DNA of 33,920 nt, taken from positions 1 to 33,920 of the forward strand of contig CAZKTU010000049.1 of assembly GCA_964555675.1 (NCBI GenBank). Reading direction: 5' to 3'. Position numbers and translations under genes: made by a program. Below are positions 24,918 to 32,272 of this stretch, piece by piece. Within the stretch, counting starts at the first letter, position 1. The number at the start of each line of letters is the position of its first letter. Origin of the DNA: CAIWXH01 sp964555675. Its GTDB lineage: Bacteria; Chloroflexota; Chloroflexia; Chloroflexales; Chloroflexaceae. Under the pieces are notes generated by a model that worked only from the letters and a program-made list of their open reading frames with translations, was not told where the DNA came from and did no database searches.

Positions 24918-26374
24918 ATGTTCACCAGCTTCGCCCGCGGCCTGCGCGGCCTGGGTCCCGACGTCCTGCGCTACCTCCTGGCCACCGGCCTGGTCGGCTT
25001 CGCCCTCGACGGCGGCATCTACTCGGTGCTGCTCAACCTCTACCTGCTGCGGATGGACTACGGCCCGGCCCAGATCGGCCTGGTCAACTCGGCGGGCACC
25101 TTCACCTTCGCCCTGGCCAGCCTGCCGGCGGGCCTGCTCGGCGCCCGCTGGGGCAGCCGCCGTATGATGCTGGTGGGCATCGGCATGATGCTGGCCGGCT
25201 CGGTGCTGATGCCCCTGGCCGACGCCCTGGCCGCGCCCCTGCGGCTGCCCTGGCTGCTCGGCAACTCCTTCGTGACCTACCTCGGGCTGGCCCTCTTCTT
25301 CGTCAACACGGCGCCCTTCCTGATGGCCGCCGTCCCCCCCGAGCGCCGCACCCACGTCGTCGGGCTGCAGACCGCCATGATCTCGCTCTCGGCCTTCGCG
25401 GGCGGCCTGATCGGCGGCCTGCTCCCGCCCCTCTTCGCGTCGCTCACCGGCGTCCCCCTGAGCGAGCCCGCCCCCTACCGCTACGCCCTGATCGTCGGCG
25501 GCCTCGGCCTGCTGGCCTCGATGATCGTCATGAGCGGCGTGCGCGTGCCCGAGCGCCCGCCCGCCCCGCCCGCCTCGCCCGCCCCCGCCCAGACGCGCCC
25601 CCGTGGCGCCCTCGCCGCCCCCGTGCTGGGCATCCTGGCCATGATCGCCATCGTGCGCATGCTGCAGGTGGCCGGCGTCGCCGCCCTGAGCTCGTACATG
25701 AATGTCTACCTCGACGCGGCCTTGCTCGTGCCGACCACCCTGATCGGCGTGATCATCGCCAGCGCGCGCCTGCTCGGGGCCGGGGCCGCCCTGACCACCG
25801 CGAGCCTCACGCGACGCTTCGGCAACTGGGCCGTGACCTTCTGGGTCAGTGTCTTTACCTCGCTCTTCCTGCTGCCGATCGCCTTCATCCCCCACTGGGG
25901 CGCCGCCGCCGTCAGCTTCATCGGCGTGATCGGCCTCTCGTGGATCCGCTACGCCGCCTCCCTGGTCTTCTTCCTCGAGCTCGTGCCCGAAGAGGCCCGC
26001 CCCACCACCTCGGGCGTGCTCGAGGCCTCGGCCGGGGTCTGCTTCACCATCGTCACCTTCGGCGGCGGCCTGATGATCGCCAGCCTCGGCTATAGCAGCC
26101 TCTTCCTCAGCGCCGCCGCCATGACCGCCCTCAGCGCCGCCAGCTTCTGGCTCTTCTTCCGCGGGCGCGCCGCTCCGCCGCCCGCCGACCAGCCCGCGCC
26201 CAGCACCAATGTCAGNNNNNNNNNNNNNNNNNNNNNNNNNNNNNNNNNNNNNNNNNNNNNNNNNNNNNNNNNNNNNNNNNNNNNNNNNNNNNNNNNNNNN
26301 NNNNNNNNNNNNNNNGCGGGCGCGCCGCTCCGCCGCCCGCCGACCAGCCCGCGCCCAGCACCAATGTCAGCTAA
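24918..26374 (+). CDS. MFS transporter (interrupted by an assembly gap)
   Basis: A major facilitator with about 12 hydrophobic segments in two halves joined by a Pro/Ala-rich loop (PERPPAPPASPAPAQTRPRG). The N-terminal half has a Gly/Arg loop (GLLGARWGSRRMML) resembling the MFS loop 2-3 motif. The substrate is unknown; drug or metabolite efflux is usual for such proteins. The ribosome site before ATG 24918 is weak. Near the 3' end the sequence runs into 100 N at 26216-26315, and the 55 bases before the gap are repeated after it. Collapsing the duplicate gives one clean frame of 433 residues ending PSTNVS at the TAA at 26372-26374. Reading through the N as printed shifts frame and gives a false tail. 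Confidence 0.85.
26161..26215. repeat. 55-bp contig end, left copy
   Basis: These 55 bases are identical to 26316-26370. They are the last bases before the N run and are interpreted as an unmerged contig overlap, not a biological repeat. Confidence 0.9.
26216..26315. other. Assembly gap, 100 N
   Basis: Exactly 100 N, the usual placeholder for a gap of unknown size. Identical 55-base flanks suggest that no sequence is actually missing. Confidence 0.98.
26316..26370. repeat. 55-bp contig end, right copy
   Basis: Identical to 26161-26215. The real 3' end of the MFS gene continues from this copy to its TAA at 26372-26374. Confidence 0.9.
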
Positions 26375-26404
26375 TCAGCATTCCGGAAGTGCCAGTCTGG
26401 TTGC

Positions 26405-26479
26405 GACCAAGGACGAAAGACCAAAGACCAACTACCCGGCAGGAGCCCGGCCTTGGTCCTTGGTCGCTGGTCTTTGGTC
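26405..26479. repeat. Imperfect inverted repeat built of GACCAAAGACC-like words
   Basis: Arms 26405-26431 and 26453-26479 are 27 bases each and match at 22 of 27 positions as inverted copies. Each is made of GACCAA words. The 21-bp loop contains a smaller CCGG-type stem. It lies downstream of the MFS gene and could act as a terminator-like hairpin. Short-word repeats of this type recur in intergenic DNA of various bacteria and are often mistranslated as TKDQRPTTK-like proteins. Confidence 0.7.
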
Positions 26480-26499
26480 AGCACTAGCCTGCTGCTCTC

Positions 26500-26526
26500 T
26501 TCGTGACCTTCGTGGCCTTCGTGGTA
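26500..26526. repeat. Three tandem 9-bp units TTCGTG(A/G)CC before mmuM
   Basis: TTCGTGACC, TTCGTGGCC and TTCGTGGTA begin at 26500, 26509 and 26518 and are followed by AAAAC. On the minus strand they read as the CACGAAGG-type repeat, which gives the HEGHEGHEE peptides seen in false ORFs. Function unknown. Confidence 0.7.
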
Positions 26527-26554
26527 AAACCCAGGAGTCATTTGAGGAGCCGCC

Positions 26555-27499
26555 ATGGACCCGATTGCCGCCATCCTGCGCGACTACCCAGTCCTGATCG
26601 TCGACGGCGCTATGGCCACCGAGCTCGAGCGCCGCGGCTGCGACCTGCGCGACCCCCTCTGGTCGGCGAAAGTCTTGCTCGAGGCCCCCGAGCTGATCCG
26701 CGCGGTCCACGCCGACTACTTCGCCGCCGGGGCCGACGTGGCAATCACCGCCAGCTACCAGGCCACCTTCGCCGGCTTCGCCGCCCGGGGCCTCGAGCAG
26801 GCCCAGGCCGCCGAGCTGATGACCCGCTCGGTGCGCCTCGCCGCCGAGGCCCGCGACGCCTGCTGGGCCGACCCCGCCAGCCGTGTCGGCCGCCCCCGCC
26901 CCCTGGTGGCCGCCTCGGTCGGCCCCTACGGCGCCTTCCTCCACGACGGCTCCGAGTACCGCGGCGACTACGCGATCGGCGAGGAGGAGCTCATCGCCTT
27001 CCACCGGCCCCGCATGGCGGTCCTGGCCGCGGCCGGGGCCGACCTGCTCGCCTGCGAGACCGTCCCCTGCCTGGCCGAGGCCCGCGCCCTGGCTCGCCTG
27101 CTCCCCGAGTTCCCCGGCCTCTGGGCCTGGCTCAGCTTCAGCGCCCGCGACGAGGCCCACATCAGCAGCGGCGAGCCCTTCGCCGCCTGCGCGGCCCTGC
27201 TCGACGCGCACCCCCAGGTCGCCGCCGTCGGCATCAACTGCACCGCGCCCGAGCACATCCCCGCCCTCGTGACAGCCGCCCGCCAGGCCACCACCAAACC
27301 GATCGTCGTCTACCCGAACTCGGGCGAGACCTGGCATGCCGCCGATGGCGTCTGGCAGGGCCAGGCCTCGTGCACGGCCTTCGGCGAAGAGTCGCGGGCC
27401 TGGTACGCCGCCGGGGCGCGCCTGATCGGCGGGTGCTGCCGAACCACCCCCGAACACATCCGCGAGCTGGCAGCCTGGGCGCGCGGCGCGGGGGCCTGA
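26555..27499 (+). CDS. mmuM: Homocysteine S-methyltransferase
   Basis: A 314-residue TIM-barrel enzyme that transfers a methyl group, typically from S-methylmethionine or S-adenosylmethionine, to homocysteine to give methionine. It starts with the family motif VLIVDGAMATELERRG and carries the three Zn-binding cysteines, one in GINCTAP and two in GGCCRTTP. Length equals the MmuM family rather than the much longer MetH. ATG 26555 has GAGGAG upstream. The 5' region is occupied by short repeats and no SAM or cobalamin riboswitch was recognised. It converges with glgA, with three bases between the stop codons. Confidence 0.93.
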   Translation: MDPIAAILRDYPVLIVDGAMATELERRGCDLRDPLWSAKVLLEAPELIRAVHADYFAAGADVAITASYQATFAGFAARGLEQAQAAELMTRSVRLAAEARDACWADPASRVGRPRPLVAASVGPYGAFLHDGSEYRGDYAIGEEELIAFHRPRMAVLAAAGADLLACETVPCLAEARALARLLPEFPGLWAWLSFSARDEAHISSGEPFAACAALLDAHPQVAAVGINCTAPEHIPALVTAARQATTKPIVVYPNSGETWHAADGVWQGQASCTAFGEESRAWYAAGARLIGGCCRTTPEHIRELAAWARGAGA

Positions 27500-27502
27500 A
27501 CC

Positions 27503-28978
27503 CTACCGCCCGCGCTTGTTGGCGATCGCCCGCTCGTAGGCGGCCACATAGGCCTCGGTCTGGCGCGTCCACGAGAAGTCCTGGGCCATTGCCGCGCCGA
27601 TCAGCCGGCCCATGTGCTGCTCGCGGTCGAAGTACGTGCTCACCGCCCAGCCCACGGCGTCATAGACCGTGCTGGCGCTGGGCTCGACGAACTTGAAGCC
27701 GGTGCCCGCGCCGCTGGCCTCGTCGTACTGCTGCACCGTATCGTCGAGGCCGCCCGTGGCCCGCACGATCGGCAGCGTGCCGTACTTGAGCGCATAGATC
27801 TGGTTGAGGCCGCAGGGCTCGAAGTACGAAGGCATCAGGAAGAAGTCGGACCCCGCCACGATCCAGTGGGCCAGCTCCTCGCTGTAGCCGATATAGCTGC
27901 CGATGCGGCCGGGGTAGCGCCCCGGCAGGGGGCCGAAGAACCACTCGAGGCCCTTCTCGCCCGCGCCGAGGATGGCAAACTGCACGCGCATGTCGCCCAC
28001 GATGCGCTCGATCGCGCCGGCCAGCAGGTCAAGGCCCTTCTGGCCCACCAGGCGGCTCACCACGCCCACCAGGGGGGTGTGCGGGTCTTCCTCCAGCAGC
28101 AGGCGGCGCTGTAGCGCAGCCTTGACCGCGGCCTTGCCGCCCATATCGGCGGGCGAGTAGTGGGCGGGGAGGTAGCTGTCCATGGCCGGGTTCCACTGCT
28201 CGTAGTCGACCCCGTTGACGATGCCCAGGTAGTTATCGCCCTTCCTGACCAGGTAGGGGGCGAAGCCGTCGGAGCCGGCGAGGGTGCGCGTCTCGCGGGC
28301 GTAGTTCGGGCTGACCGTGGTCACCAGGTCGGCGTAGGCGATCCCGCCCTTGAGGTAGTTGATCCCGCCGAACTCCTCGAACTTATCCGCGGTGAAGTTA
28401 CCCCACTGCAGACCCAGGTAGGGGTAGTCGCCCACGGGGAAACGGCCCTGGTGAGCCAGGTTGTGGATCGTCAGCACACTGGCCGCCCCGCCCAGCATGG
28501 GGTCGTCCCAGTGCCAGACCTTGAGGTAGGCCGGGGCCAGGGCAGTCTGCCAGTCGTGGGCGTGCACGATGTCGGGGGCGAAGCCCATGTCGCGGCAGAG
28601 CTGCAGGGCCGCCCTGGTGAAGAAGGCGAAGCGGCGCCCATTGTCGCCGTAGTCGCGGAACTCGGCGTCGTTATAGAGGCCGGGGCGCCCGAAGTAGCCC
28701 TCGTGCTCGATGAAGTAGACCGGCATGCCGCCGTAGCTGGCCGACCAGGTGGCGCACCACTCCTGGGTGTCGCCCATCCAGACCCCGAGGGGGCTGAGGA
28801 AGGGCCGCAGGGCGAAGCGCTCGGCGCTGACCGCGGCGTACTTCGGCAGGACGACGATCACCTCGTGGCCGGCGCTGTGTAGCGCCTTGGCCAGCCCGCC
28901 CACCACATCGGCCAGGCCGCCGACCTTGGCGAACGGGAAGCACTCCGACGCAATCATGACGATCTTGAGGCGCGGCAT
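27503..28978 (-). CDS. glgA: Glycogen synthase (ADP-glucose)
   Basis: A 491-residue GT5 enzyme that extends alpha-1,4-glucan from ADP-glucose. It has the N-terminal ADP-glucose motif KVGGLADVVGGL, the acceptor-side DIVHAHDW, SRLVGQKGLDLL at the start of the second GT-B domain, and the C-terminal STGGL-like RATGGLDDTV with EPCGLNQIYALKYG. The ATG at 28978 is preferred to the adjacent GTG at 28981 because the GGGAGAG site is seven bases from the ATG. It is divergent from a small gene and the two ADP-glucose pyrophosphorylase genes, so synthesis of the donor and its use are encoded back to back. Confidence 0.95.
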   Translation of the reverse strand: MPRLKIVMIASECFPFAKVGGLADVVGGLAKALHSAGHEVIVVLPKYAAVSAERFALRPFLSPLGVWMGDTQEWCATWSASYGGMPVYFIEHEGYFGRPGLYNDAEFRDYGDNGRRFAFFTRAALQLCRDMGFAPDIVHAHDWQTALAPAYLKVWHWDDPMLGGAASVLTIHNLAHQGRFPVGDYPYLGLQWGNFTADKFEEFGGINYLKGGIAYADLVTTVSPNYARETRTLAGSDGFAPYLVRKGDNYLGIVNGVDYEQWNPAMDSYLPAHYSPADMGGKAAVKAALQRRLLLEEDPHTPLVGVVSRLVGQKGLDLLAGAIERIVGDMRVQFAILGAGEKGLEWFFGPLPGRYPGRIGSYIGYSEELAHWIVAGSDFFLMPSYFEPCGLNQIYALKYGTLPIVRATGGLDDTVQQYDEASGAGTGFKFVEPSASTVYDAVGWAVSTYFDREQHMGRLIGAAMAQDFSWTRQTEAYVAAYERAIANKRGR

Positions 28979-29089
28979 CACAGCACTCTCCCTTGGGGGT
29001 TTCAGCGTAGGCCCTGGTCAAACGGCTTCGGCGTGTTTCGGTCGGCGAGGGGAGTTGCCTGCGGGCCCTGCGAGGTCCCGGCACGTGGC

Positions 29090-29098
29090 ATAGTACCA
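29090..29098 (-). promoter_or_regulatory. Extended -10 promoter for glgA
   Basis: On the minus strand TGGTACTAT (29098-29090) is an extended -10 box, flanked by the inverted arms CGTGG/CCACG (29084-29088, 29096-29100). A weak -35-like TGATCA lies 16 bp upstream of TACTAT. Confidence 0.4.
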
Positions 29099-29149
29099 CG
29101 AACATGAGCATTGATCACACGCCCCCCGCGCCCAAAGCGAGGGAGGCGC

Positions 29150-29191
29150 GGAGGGCCAGGCCCTCCACACCTACGTAGTCGAATTACGTAA
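29150..29191. promoter_or_regulatory. Cluster of three perfect palindromes between glgA and the small gene
   Basis: GGAGGGCC-A-GGCCCTCC (29150-29166), CTACGTAG (29171-29178) and TTACGTAA (29184-29191) lie within 42 bp in the divergent intergenic region, upstream of both promoters. They are likely binding sites for dimeric regulators of the glycogen genes. No regulator is recognised. Confidence 0.5.
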
Positions 29192-29222
29192 TCCCCTTGA
29201 TGTGCGCCGACGTCCCGCGCCG

Positions 29223-29228
29223 TACACT
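29223..29228 (+). promoter_or_regulatory. -10 box for the 106-aa gene
   Basis: TACACT, with predicted start near 29236 and a leader of about 37 nt. The nearest -35-like TTGATG is 20 bp away, so the promoter may need an activator. Confidence 0.4.
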
Positions 29229-29272
29229 ACAGACAGATGAAGACAGCGGCAACGCAAGCAAGGAGCAAGACC

Positions 29273-29593
29273 ATGGCGAGCATCGAGCAGGCCCGGCGCG
29301 AGGCGATGAACGGTTCGATCGGTTTCTTCGGGGCGATTGGCGCGGCCCTCAGCAGCCTCGCCTCCCTCCGCACCGGCTACGCCGCCGTCGACGCCCCGGC
29401 CCGCCCCCAGGCCGAGACGAGCGAGCTCTTCGCCCGGGCCCTCCACACCAACCCGAACAACGCGATGGACTGGGTCTACTACGCCGCGCAGCTCAAGGAC
29501 GGCGAGCGCAGCCACTGTCTGGGCCGCGCGATCAGCCTGGCCTACGGCGACGAGATCGTGATGAGCGAGGTCCGCCGCCTGCGCCGCGCGTAG
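29273..29593 (+). CDS. Small TPR-like protein, 106 aa
   Basis: A 106-residue soluble protein of unknown function. The first 35 residues contain a Gly/Ala/Ser-rich stretch (GSIGFFGAIGAALSSLASL). The second half (ALHTNPNNAMDWVYYAAQLKDGERSHCLGRAISLAYGDE) resembles one and a half degenerate tetratricopeptide units. The ATG at 29273 is chosen for its AAGGAG site; the in-frame ATG at 29237 sits almost on the predicted transcription start. It is followed by a strong terminator and separated from glgC by that terminator and a new promoter, so it is a single-gene unit within the glycogen locus. Any glycogen role is guesswork. Confidence 0.75.
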   Translation: MASIEQARREAMNGSIGFFGAIGAALSSLASLRTGYAAVDAPARPQAETSELFARALHTNPNNAMDWVYYAAQLKDGERSHCLGRAISLAYGDEIVMSEVRRLRRA

Positions 29594-29622
29594 GCCGCCA
29601 TCGCCCACCGATAGAGCATCAC

Positions 29623-29655
29623 GGCCGCCGGGGAGATCCCCGGCGGCCTGTCTTT
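29623..29655 (+). terminator. Intrinsic terminator after the 106-aa gene
   Basis: A perfect 11-bp stem (29623-29633 with 29638-29648, GGCCGCCGGGG and its complement) with loop AGAT is followed by TGTCTTT. Confidence 0.8.
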
Positions 29656-29682
29656 GCGCCCCGCCCGTTTTGGCGGTACAAT
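29654..29682 (+). promoter_or_regulatory. Promoter of glgC
   Basis: TTGCGC (29654-29659) and TACAAT (29677-29682) are 17 bp apart, directly after the preceding terminator. The predicted leader is about 75 nt. Confidence 0.6.
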
Positions 29683-29764
29683 CAGCAACGCCCGCTTCTG
29701 TCATGCCAGCCGCCCACCGCAGCCCGCCTACCTCCGGCGGCGCCGGCCCGAACCAGGGGAGATT

Positions 29765-31018
29765 ATGCGCGTCGTTGCGATGATCCTCGCCGGCGGCGAA
29801 GGAAGCCGGCTTAGCGTGCTCTCAGAGAAGCGCGCCAAGCCCTCGGTACCCTTCGCCGGAAAGTACCGCATCATTGACTTTCCGCTCTCCAACTGCGTCA
29901 ACTCGGGCATCTTCGATGTCGCTGTGCTGACCCAGTACCGCCCGCACTCGCTCAACGACCACATCGGCATCGGCAAGCCCTGGGATCTCGACCGCGCCCG
30001 CGGCGGCATCCGCCTGCTGCAGCCCTACCAGGGCCGCAACGATCAGAGCTGGTACAAGGGCACCTCCGACGCGATCTACCAGAACCTCGGCTTCATCACC
30101 GAGCGCCGCGCCGACCTGGTGCTGATCCTCTCGGGCGACCACATCTACAAGATGGACTACAGCACCATCATCGACACCCACCGGCGCAACCGCGCCGACC
30201 TCACCGTGGGCGTGATGGAGGTCCCCCTCGAGGAGACCGACCGCTTCGGGATCATGACCGTCGACGAGAGCGACCGCATCGTCGAGTTCACCGAGAAGCC
30301 CAAGGCCCGCGACAAGGGCACCCTGGCCTCGATGGGCATCTATGTCTTCCAGGCCGACGCCCTGGTCCGCCGCCTCTCCGAGGGCAACGACGACCGACCG
30401 CGCATCGACTTCGGCAAGAATGTCATCCCGGCTATGGTCGCCGAGGACCGCGTCTTCGCCCACCGCTTCGCCGGCTACTGGGTCGACGTCGGCACCATCC
30501 AATCGTACTGGGAGACGAGCATGCAGCTGCTCGACCCCAGCCTCGACTTCGACCTCTACGACCGCGAGTGGCTGATCCGCACCCGCAGCGAAGAGCGCCC
30601 CGCCGCCAAGATCGGCCCCCAGGCCCGCGTCACCAACTCGATCGTCTGTAACGGCTGCACGGTCCGCGGCACCGTCGAGCGCTCGGTGCTCTCGCCCGGG
30701 GTCTATGTCTCGCCCGGCGCCGTCGTGCGCGACAGCGTGGTGATGAACGATACCTGGATCGGCCCCGGCGCCGTCCTCGACCGGGTGATCGTCGACAAAC
30801 AGGTGGTGATCGGCGCCGGGGCCCGCCTCGGCTTCGGCGACGACCTGACGACGCCCAACAAGGCCCAGCCCGACAAGCTCAATACCGGCGTCACCGTGGT
30901 CGGCAAGGCCGCCCACATCCCGCCCGGGATCAGCGTGGGCCGCAATGTGGTGGTCAACGCCGACCGCGACGAGGGCGACTTCCCCAGTGGCGACGTGGCC
31001 TCCGGCGAGACGATTTAA
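29765..31018 (+). CDS. glgC: Glucose-1-phosphate adenylyltransferase, catalytic subunit
   Basis: A 417-residue enzyme that makes ADP-glucose from ATP and glucose 1-phosphate, the committed step of glycogen synthesis. The nucleotidyltransferase domain has ILAGGEGSRLSVLSEKRAKPSVPF with Arg15 and Lys25, both matching residues essential in known catalytic subunits. It also has SGDHIYKMDY with the catalytic Asp and FTEKP with the glucose-1-phosphate Lys. A left-handed beta-helix domain follows (SIVCNGCTVRGTVERSVLSPGVYV). ATG 29765 has GGGGAG upstream. It is followed after 12 bp by a paralogue lacking the key residues, so the pair probably forms a heterotetramer. Confidence 0.95.
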   Translation: MRVVAMILAGGEGSRLSVLSEKRAKPSVPFAGKYRIIDFPLSNCVNSGIFDVAVLTQYRPHSLNDHIGIGKPWDLDRARGGIRLLQPYQGRNDQSWYKGTSDAIYQNLGFITERRADLVLILSGDHIYKMDYSTIIDTHRRNRADLTVGVMEVPLEETDRFGIMTVDESDRIVEFTEKPKARDKGTLASMGIYVFQADALVRRLSEGNDDRPRIDFGKNVIPAMVAEDRVFAHRFAGYWVDVGTIQSYWETSMQLLDPSLDFDLYDREWLIRTRSEERPAAKIGPQARVTNSIVCNGCTVRGTVERSVLSPGVYVSPGAVVRDSVVMNDTWIGPGAVLDRVIVDKQVVIGAGARLGFGDDLTTPNKAQPDKLNTGVTVVGKAAHIPPGISVGRNVVVNADRDEGDFPSGDVASGETI

Positions 31019-31030
31019 GGTGATCTGACT

Positions 31031-32272
31031 ATGCTGCGTACACTGGCCCTGATCCTCGCCGGCGGCGACTCGCCCGCCCTCTCGGTGCTCACCGCCGAGC
31101 GCACCGAGGCCGCCGTGCCGTTCGCCGGGAAGTACCGGATTATCGACTTCACCCTCTCGAACTGTGTCAACTCCGGCATCTTCAATGTGGGCGTGCTCAC
31201 CCAGTTCAAACCCCGCTCGCTCAACGCCCACCTGGGCGTCGGGCGCCCGTGGGACCTCGACCGGGCCCAGGGCGGCCTGCGCATCCTGCACCCCTCGCCC
31301 ACCCCCGAGGGCGGCGGCTGGCAGCGCGGCACCGCCGACGCCGTGCGCTATAACCTCGACCTGATCGAGGATCAGCCGATCGAGGCCGTGCTCATGCTGG
31401 CCGGCGACCACGTCTATAAGATGAACTACGCCCCCCTGCTCGAGCTCCACGCCGAGCGCAAGGCCGACATGACTATGGCCGTGCGCAGCGTCAGCCCCCA
31501 CGACGCCCGCCGCTTCGGGATCGTCGCCGTCGGCGGCGATGGCCGCATCGACCGCTTCGACGAGAAGCCCCGCCGCGCCATCTCGAACCTGGCCTCCATG
31601 GGCATCTATGTCTTCCGCAAAGAGTTCCTGATCAACCTGCTGCGCGGCAGCGCCGAGCAGGACTTCGGGCGTCATATCTTGCCCAAGATCGTCAGCAACT
31701 CGAACGCCTACGCCTACAACTTCCAGGGCTACTGGGCCGATGTCGGCACCGTGCAGGCCTACTACGAGGCCAACGTCGCCCTCCTGGCCGAGTCGCCCGC
31801 CCTCGACCTCTACGACCCCGAGTGGGTCATCCACACCGCCAGCGCCGACCGCCCCGGCGTCGAGCTCGGCGACGCGGCCCGCGTCGAGAATAGCCTGCTC
31901 AGCGACGGCTGCCGCGTCTTCGGCACCGTCGCCCGCTCGGTGCTCTCGCCCGGGGTCTATGTGGCCCCCGGCGCCGTGGTGCGCGACTCGGTGATCATGG
32001 GCGACGCCTGGATCGGCCCCGACGCCGTGATCGACCGCTGCATCATCGACGAGGAGGCCTACGTCGGCGCCGGCTCCCTCGTCGGCGACGGCGACGATAC
32101 AACCCCCAACCAAGAGGCCCCCGAGCGCCTCAACACCGGCCTGACTCTGGTCGGCGCCCATGCGCGCCTGCCCGAGGGGCTGACGGTCGGCCGCAACGTC
32201 GCGATCAGGCCCCGCAGCGTCGAGACGGCCTTCCCCAAGGGCCGCAATGTGCCCAGCGGAGCGACAATCTAG
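31031..32272 (+). CDS. GlgD-like, probably non-catalytic ADP-glucose pyrophosphorylase subunit
   Basis: A 413-residue paralogue of the preceding GlgC, alignable over its length (both contain VPFAGKYRIIDF and ARSVLSPGVYV/ERSVLSPGVYV). In the nucleotide-binding loop GGEGSRL is replaced by GGDSPAL and KRAKP by ERTEA, so the essential Arg and Lys become Ala16 and Glu26. The GDH catalytic Asp remains, but the following KMDY is KMNY. The EKP glucose-1-phosphate Lys is kept. This pattern suggests a regulatory partner subunit, comparable in role to Firmicutes GlgD or the plant large subunit. The ribosome site is AAGGTG. Its stop abuts the next ATG (TAGATG), so the three genes form one operon. Confidence 0.9.
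   Translation: MLRTLALILAGGDSPALSVLTAERTEAAVPFAGKYRIIDFTLSNCVNSGIFNVGVLTQFKPRSLNAHLGVGRPWDLDRAQGGLRILHPSPTPEGGGWQRGTADAVRYNLDLIEDQPIEAVLMLAGDHVYKMNYAPLLELHAERKADMTMAVRSVSPHDARRFGIVAVGGDGRIDRFDEKPRRAISNLASMGIYVFRKEFLINLLRGSAEQDFGRHILPKIVSNSNAYAYNFQGYWADVGTVQAYYEANVALLAESPALDLYDPEWVIHTASADRPGVELGDAARVENSLLSDGCRVFGTVARSVLSPGVYVAPGAVVRDSVIMGDAWIGPDAVIDRCIIDEEAYVGAGSLVGDGDDTTPNQEAPERLNTGLTLVGAHARLPEGLTVGRNVAIRPRSVETAFPKGRNVPSGATI

Noticed and set aside
26375..26554. Possible SAM or cobalamin riboswitch before mmuM
   Set aside because: The 180 bases are explained by the two repeat families and I see no conserved riboswitch core.
26371..26574. Minus-strand frame giving a protein with HEGHEGHEE and TKDQRPRTK stretches
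   Set aside because: It is a translation of the two intergenic short-word repeats, a well-known type of false hypothetical protein.
26316..26597. C-terminal extension of the MFS protein beyond the N run
   Set aside because: It is a frame-shifted reading caused by the duplicated contig end; the true stop is the TAA at 26372-26374.
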